Positions 6,928 to 8,680 of a stretch of 8,680 nucleotides of DNA are shown piece by piece. Numbering within the stretch: the stretch's first letter is position 1; the number at the start of each line of letters is the position of its first letter. Location: contig DASTPT010000090.1 in the NCBI GenBank assembly GCA_035762085.1, positions 1-8,680 of the forward strand, read 5' to 3'. Below the pieces are notes generated by a model, which worked only from the letters and a program-made list of their open reading frames with translations, did not search any database and had not been told where the DNA came from. This DNA is from HRBIN12 sp035762085. GTDB lineage: Bacteria; Actinomycetota; UBA4738; HRBIN12. The position numbers and the translations under genes were made by a program.

Positions 6928-8441
6928 CGTTCGACTTCCACCCCGAGCCCGAGCTGATCGGGCACGCGGACGAGACGATCTCGCGCGCAGCGCTCGAGGC
7001 CCTCGGGAGGGCGGTGTGGGACGAGGCGATGCGCTACCTCTACGAGGAGGCGACGGTGCGCCCGGTCCGCGCGATGTCGTACGACGACGCCCGCCGCCGG
7101 TTCTACGGTCCGACGTCCGAGCCCGCCGCCGCGCCGGTCGAGCCCTCGACCTCGGACGAGGTCCTGGCCGAGTTCCGCGAGCGGGTCGCTCCGTTCGTCT
7201 TCAACGCCCAGCACCCCGGGTCGTTCTCGTACTTCACCGCGCCGCCGCTGCCGATGTCCGTCGCCGGAGAGGTCCTCGCGCAGTGGACGCAGCAGAGCGT
7301 GGATGTCTGGGCGGCGGGACCGGTGGGCGCCCTCGTCGAGGAGGAGGTCACGGGCTGGCTCCGCGCCCTCGTCGGGTACGGCGAGGGGTCGTGGGGCGTG
7401 CTCACCTCCGGCGGGGTGATGGCGAACATCATGGCCCTCACGGTCGCCCGGGACATCCACCTGCCCACCCTGCTCGGGACGCACGAGGTCCCGCGCGGCG
7501 CCGCCCTCGAGCGCACCCGTGTGTACGCGAGCGACCAGGCCCACTTCTCGATCGAGCGCGCGCTCGACGTCCTCGGCTTCCCGCCGGAGACGCTCCGGAT
7601 CGTGCCGAGCGACGAGCGCTTCCGTCTGCACGCGGCCCCCGTCGCCGAGGCGATCGCCGAGGATCGCGCGAGCGGCCACGTGCCTTTCGCGATCGCGGCG
7701 GTCGCGGGGTCCACGAACACCGGCTCGGTCGATCTGGTGGGGGAGCTCGCCGATCTGGCCGAGCGCGAGGGCCTGTGGCTCCACGTCGACGCGGCCTACG
7801 GCGGGGCCGTGCGGCTGTCGGCGCGCGACGCCGCCCGCGTCGGGGACCTGGAGCGGGCCGACAGCGTCACGATCGACCCGCACAAGTGGTTCTTCCAGGC
7901 GTACGACATCGGCGCGCTCGTGGTCCGCCGTCGCGAGGCCCTGCAGCAGACCTTCCACCGGATGCCCGAGTACTACCGGCATCCGCGTCCGGAGGATGCG
8001 CCGCTCAACTGGTTCGCGTACTCGATCGAGGGCACCCGCCGCTTCCGGGCGCTGAAGCTGTGGCTGTCGTGGAAGCACCTGGGCACCCGCGGGCTCGGCC
8101 GGCTGATCGAGCACACCGACGATCTCGCGACATACCTCGCGGACCGGTGTCGCGAGCTGCCCGGGTTCGAGGCCCTGCCGGAGCGGCCGGAGCTCTCGGT
8201 CGTGTGCTTCCGGCACGTGCCGGCCGATCTGGGACCCGGCCACCTGGACGCGTACCAGGACCGTCTGCAGGGCGCGCTCGAGGCCAGCGAGACGGCGTGG
8301 GTCTCGACCACGAGGCTGCGCGGGCGTACGTACCTGCGGGCCGGGATCGTGAACTACCTCTCGACACGCGCCGACATCGACCGGATGCTCGAGACGCTCC
8401 TCCGCGTGGCGCCGGACGTGGAGGCGGCCGTGCGGTCCTGA
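6924..8441 (+). CDS. PLP-dependent aromatic-L-amino-acid-decarboxylase-like enzyme
   Basis: This is a 505-residue fold-type I group II decarboxylase, the usual length for the family. It removes the alpha-carboxyl of an L-amino acid to give the amine and CO2, using PLP in the cytoplasm. Visible landmarks are H-P-G-S-F-S-Y-F near 94-101, T-S-G-G-V-M-A-N (phosphate-binding loop) near 158-165, the PLP-stacking His207 (S-D-Q-A-H-F-S), Asp289 of H-V-D-A-A-Y-G-G, and the Schiff-base Lys321 in D-P-H-K-W. Tyr350 (P-E-Y-Y-R-H) aligns with the catalytic-loop tyrosine of animal DOPA decarboxylase, so decarboxylation rather than aldehyde synthesis is expected. The substrate (Tyr, Trp, DOPA, Phe or a non-aromatic acid) is not determined. 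The start ATG 6924 overlaps the transporter stop as ATGA, with a weak G-rich element eight bases upstream. The frame is open further upstream, but that part only shadows the transporter. Confidence 0.9.
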   Translation: MTFDFHPEPELIGHADETISRAALEALGRAVWDEAMRYLYEEATVRPVRAMSYDDARRRFYGPTSEPAAAPVEPSTSDEVLAEFRERVAPFVFNAQHPGSFSYFTAPPLPMSVAGEVLAQWTQQSVDVWAAGPVGALVEEEVTGWLRALVGYGEGSWGVLTSGGVMANIMALTVARDIHLPTLLGTHEVPRGAALERTRVYASDQAHFSIERALDVLGFPPETLRIVPSDERFRLHAAPVAEAIAEDRASGHVPFAIAAVAGSTNTGSVDLVGELADLAEREGLWLHVDAAYGGAVRLSARDAARVGDLERADSVTIDPHKWFFQAYDIGALVVRRREALQQTFHRMPEYYRHPRPEDAPLNWFAYSIEGTRRFRALKLWLSWKHLGTRGLGRLIEHTDDLATYLADRCRELPGFEALPERPELSVVCFRHVPADLGPGHLDAYQDRLQGALEASETAWVSTTRLRGRTYLRAGIVNYLSTRADIDRMLETLLRVAPDVEAAVRS

Positions 8442-8481
8442 CGGATCGACGCATCCGGTCGTGCTCGCGCCCACACATCGG

Positions 8482-8490
8482 TGCCATACT
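8482..8490 (+). promoter_or_regulatory. Extended -10-like element before the small ORF
   Basis: TGC followed by CATACT (four of six matches to TATAAT) ends five bases before GTG 8496 and eleven before ATG 8502. The TG motif gives it an extended -10 look. No -35 is evident. It suggests a leaderless or near-leaderless short transcript that begins after the operon's stop. Confidence 0.35.
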
Positions 8491-8495
8491 CCGGC

Positions 8496-8588
8496 GTGGC
8501 GATGCCCGAGGGGGTCAAGCGCGCGCTCTGGTGGCACGTCCTGCTGGCGTTCGTCGCGGTCACCACGATCGGGCTGGGAGCGGGCTGA
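8496..8588 (+). CDS. Putative small single-helix membrane peptide (28-30 residues)
   Basis: A short frame runs from GTG 8496 (30 residues) or ATG 8502 (28 residues) to TGA 8586. It has a short basic, Trp-containing N-terminus (P-E-G-V-K-R-A-L-W-W-H) followed by one hydrophobic stretch of about 17 residues (V-L-L-A-F-V-A-V-T-T-I-G-L). That composition fits a membrane-inserted peptide with its basic end in the cytoplasm. An extended -10-like element sits just upstream, and the frame fits neatly between the operon's end and a convergent gene. I do not recognise a family. At this length it could also be chance. Confidence 0.4.
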   Translation: MAMPEGVKRALWWHVLLAFVAVTTIGLGAG

Positions 8589-8589
8589 A

Positions 8590-8680
8590 TCAGTCGAAGA
8601 GACCGCCCACACCCTGCGCGCCGTCCACGAGCCACGCGATGGGCGCGCGCTCCACGATCTCGCGGAGGGCGAGCGCCACG
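8590..8680 (-). CDS. C-terminal end of an unidentified minus-strand gene (partial)
   Basis: On the minus strand one frame runs from the window edge to TGA at 8592-8590, giving 29 residues that end A-W-L-V-D-G-A-Q-G-V-G-G-L-F-D. Nearly every codon ends in G or C, as expected for a real gene in this genome. The start lies beyond the window. The fragment is a helix followed by a Gly-rich tail; I cannot name the family. Its stop is one base away from the stop of the plus-strand small frame, so the two are tightly convergent. Confidence 0.6.
   Translation of the reverse strand, partial: VALALREIVERAPIAWLVDGAQGVGGLFD

Noticed and set aside
8442..8457. Small hairpin (CGGAT / ATCCG, six-base loop) right after the decarboxylase stop, considered as a terminator.
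   Set aside because: The stem is only five pairs and no T-run follows, so I cannot support an intrinsic terminator.
6570..8612. Long minus-strand open frame of about 680 codons opposite the transporter and decarboxylase.
   Set aside because: It is antisense to two well-supported genes, its translation shows no recognisable domain, and open antisense frames are expected at this GC content.

Overview
The window is very GC-rich, its genes mostly end codons in G or C, and several genes appear to start at or within a few bases of a TANNNT-type -10 hexamer. Together with a 13E12/DUF222-HNH family gene and a zinc-ribbon/cyclase-homology/AAA/TPR protein, this points to an actinomycetote. I cannot narrow the lineage from the sequence alone. 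There are no tRNA or rRNA genes, insertion sequences or CRISPR arrays that I can see.

Layout. (1) 1-51: the last 16 codons of an upstream plus-strand gene. (2) 91-1814, plus strand: a promoter overlapped by a near-perfect Gram-positive/actinobacterial SOS (LexA) box, then a 13E12-type DUF222/HNH nuclease-like gene. That gene needs a one-base frame change near base 300 to read through. A small three-helix, MerT-like cysteine-pair membrane protein follows 32 bases later. (3) 1811-2608, minus strand: an AlkZ/YcaQ-related winged-helix protein, convergent with the MerT-like gene; their stop codons overlap in a shared CTAG. (4) 2609-2704: a 96-bp divergent promoter region with likely leaderless starts on both sides. 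(5) 2705-8441, plus strand: a tight three-gene operon in which both junctions are 4-base ATGA overlaps. It encodes a 1125-residue zinc ribbon / cyclase-homology / STAND-type ATPase / TPR protein, a ten-helix EamA (DMT) transporter, and a PLP-dependent aromatic-L-amino-acid-decarboxylase-like enzyme. (6) 8442-8680: a possible 28-30 residue single-helix membrane peptide on the plus strand, and, convergent with it one base away, the C-terminal end of an unidentified minus-strand gene.

How the parts may work together. The best candidate for an unusual system is the 2705-8441 operon. Its first protein resembles the large cyclase-ATPase-TPR proteins of Actinomycetota, but both metal-binding aspartates of the class III cyclase core are replaced (Glu45, Ala87), while the substrate- and transition-state-type residues remain. 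It is therefore more likely a nucleotide-sensing or scaffold pseudo-cyclase than an active cAMP synthase. It is translationally coupled to a transporter and a decarboxylase, which suggests a sensed or controlled amino-acid-to-amine module with import or export across the membrane. That functional link is inference from gene order; the individual families are well supported. The SOS-box 13E12 gene is the second notable element.
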